In this document: piece by piece, positions 63,382 through 64,000 of the stretch
How positions within the stretch are numbered: position 1 is the stretch's first letter
Layout of the letters: each line of letters begins with the position of its first letter
Assembly (NCBI RefSeq): GCF_002211285.1
Contig: NZ_LOKX01000015.1
Coordinates: 32,346-96,345, forward strand
Direction of reading: 5' to 3'
From: Rhizobium sp. R635
Lineage (GTDB): Bacteria > Pseudomonadota > Alphaproteobacteria > Rhizobiales > Rhizobiaceae
DNA length: 64,000 nt
Notes under the pieces: model-generated
Database searches by the model: none
What the model saw: the letters and a program-made list of their open reading frames with translations, nothing else
Told to the model about the DNA's origin: nothing
Position numbers and translations under genes: made by a program

Positions 63382-63819
63382 ATGGCCCGCATAGACCAGA
63401 GCGATGATTGGCGAGACCGCCATGCGCCGACGATCAGCACTTTCGAGTCGCTGGCCATGGAGGCTTACAGCCATTTGCCGGATGAATTCCGGCGGCTGAC
63501 GACCAACCTCACGATCGAGATCGAGGATTTTCCCGATGACGACGTTTTCGAGGACATGGCGCTGGAAACCCCTTTCGATCTGCTCGGTCTTTTCGAGGGC
63601 AGGGGCATTTCCGAACGCTTCACGGTGGAAACCGGCGAGATGCCGAACCGCATCCGCCTCTATCGCCGTCCCATCCTCGACTACTGGGCCGAAAACGACG
63701 AGACGCTCGGCGATATCATCACCCATGTCCTGATCCATGAGATCGGCCACCATTTCGGGCTGAGCGACGAGGACATGGAGCGGATCGAGGCAAGCGCCGA
63801 GGAAGCCACCGAGCGCTAA
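63382..63819 (+). CDS. Small HExxH metallopeptidase family protein
   Basis: A 145-residue single-domain zincin. HEIGHHFGLSD (HExxHxxGxxD) at residues 119-129 supplies zinc ligands His119, His123 and the aspartate-type third ligand. The first two thirds hold IEIEDFPDDDVFEDMALETP and RIRLYRRPILDYWAENDET. Members are widespread in bacteria and were formerly listed as a DUF; the cellular substrate is unknown. AAGGAAGG lies before the ATG. A copy of the terminator-like repeat begins at its stop codon. Confidence 0.85.
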   Translation: MARIDQSDDWRDRHAPTISTFESLAMEAYSHLPDEFRRLTTNLTIEIEDFPDDDVFEDMALETPFDLLGLFEGRGISERFTVETGEMPNRIRLYRRPILDYWAENDETLGDIITHVLIHEIGHHFGLSDEDMERIEASAEEATER

Positions 63820-63892
63820 AGCGCGTCGCGATCTTTTAGATTCGCTCCTTGCGCTTTAGCTCTTTGTTTTTAAGCATGTCGTTATCGCAAAA
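63816..63892 (+). repeat. Terminator-like repeat element C, copy 2 (overlapping the metallopeptidase stop)
   Basis: CTAAAGCGC (63816-63824) pairs with GCGCTTTAG (63851-63859), followed by CTCTTTGTTTTTAAGCATGT. It is the same orientation relative to the upstream gene as copy 1 after bfr, and it supplies the last two bases of sense and stop codon (TAA at 63817-63819). Confidence 0.78.
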
Positions 63893-63932
63893 CATGGGGT
63901 AATCGCGGCGCGATCACCCCATGTCATATTTA
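63891..63932. repeat. Long hairpin after repeat C copy 2
   Basis: ACATGGGGTAATCGCG pairs with CGCGATCACCCCATGT with one mismatch. Copy 1 of element C has a different second hairpin at this place. Beyond 63940 the sequence to the window end holds no feature I can identify. Confidence 0.6.
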
Positions 63933-64000
63933 TCAGATGATGGCTGTCTGGGGTGGTTGCCCCCGGTAAGATGGCAAAACGGGCTCACGATTGAACCGGG

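Overview
The window looks like chromosomal DNA of a Rhizobium of the etli/leguminosarum/phaseoli group. It is GC-rich and almost fully coding. The order rplU-rpmA-obgE-proB-proA-nadD-rsfS-rlmH-envC-like-ctpA-rppH is the usual alphaproteobacterial backbone. Pyruvate carboxylase, a LuxR-type ExpR-like regulator, and the cyclic beta-1,2-glucan genes ndvA, ndvB and an opgC-like gene lie close together. The intergenic spaces carry several rhizobial palindromic repeat families. No prophage, CRISPR array or recognisable insertion sequence is visible.

Layout: 43-2464 is a cystine-like amino-acid ABC transporter (binding protein, permease, ATPase) interrupted by an intergenic repeat. 2520-7737 (minus) holds an FMN reductase, pyc and expR. 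8039-20397 is the cyclic glucan region: ndvA (exporter, plus), a VOC protein, opgC-like acyltransferase and the giant ndvB synthase (both minus). 20964-21441 has two very small minus-strand genes. 21604-28000 is a dipeptide module: an M19 dipeptidase followed by binding protein, two permeases and two ATPases. 28268-31867 is a sugar/polyol ABC operon with an IolR-type site upstream, so myo-inositol or a related polyol is the likely substrate. 32233-38957 is mixed: DUF1993 protein, formylglycine-type sulfatase/phosphonate monoester hydrolase overlapping galE/exoB, ThuA-like protein, DUF2934 protein, DUF6880-like protein and a VapBC toxin-antitoxin pair. A tRNA-Ser(CGA) follows.

39226-46580 is the rplU-rpmA to proBA-nadD housekeeping run with two GNAT acetyltransferases and an EEP-family nuclease. 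46600-46725 (minus) is a small RNA with three hairpins that each show CTCCTCC in the loop, matching the alphaproteobacterial ar14/Cuckoo RNA design. 47062-50234 is the molybdate uptake cluster modABC with a convergent one-domain modE. 50436-56213 is rsfS, rlmH, the envC-like gene, ctpA, a divergent polysaccharide deacetylase and rppH. 56397-57159 is bfr with its ferredoxin bfd. 57364-63219 is the SOS mutagenesis cassette imuA-imuB-dnaE2 with a good LexA box. 63382-63819 is a small HExxH metallopeptidase.

The theme is envelope polysaccharide and symbiosis functions, nutrient uptake and core housekeeping. I found no clear multi-gene system that is wholly new. The most interesting non-standard items are the multi-hairpin anti-Shine-Dalgarno RNA, a 77-bp terminator-like repeat found twice in the same orientation just after stop codons, the intercistronic hairpins and repeats inside operons, and the small proteins. 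All functional assignments come from reading the sequence and from remembered family features; no database search was run.
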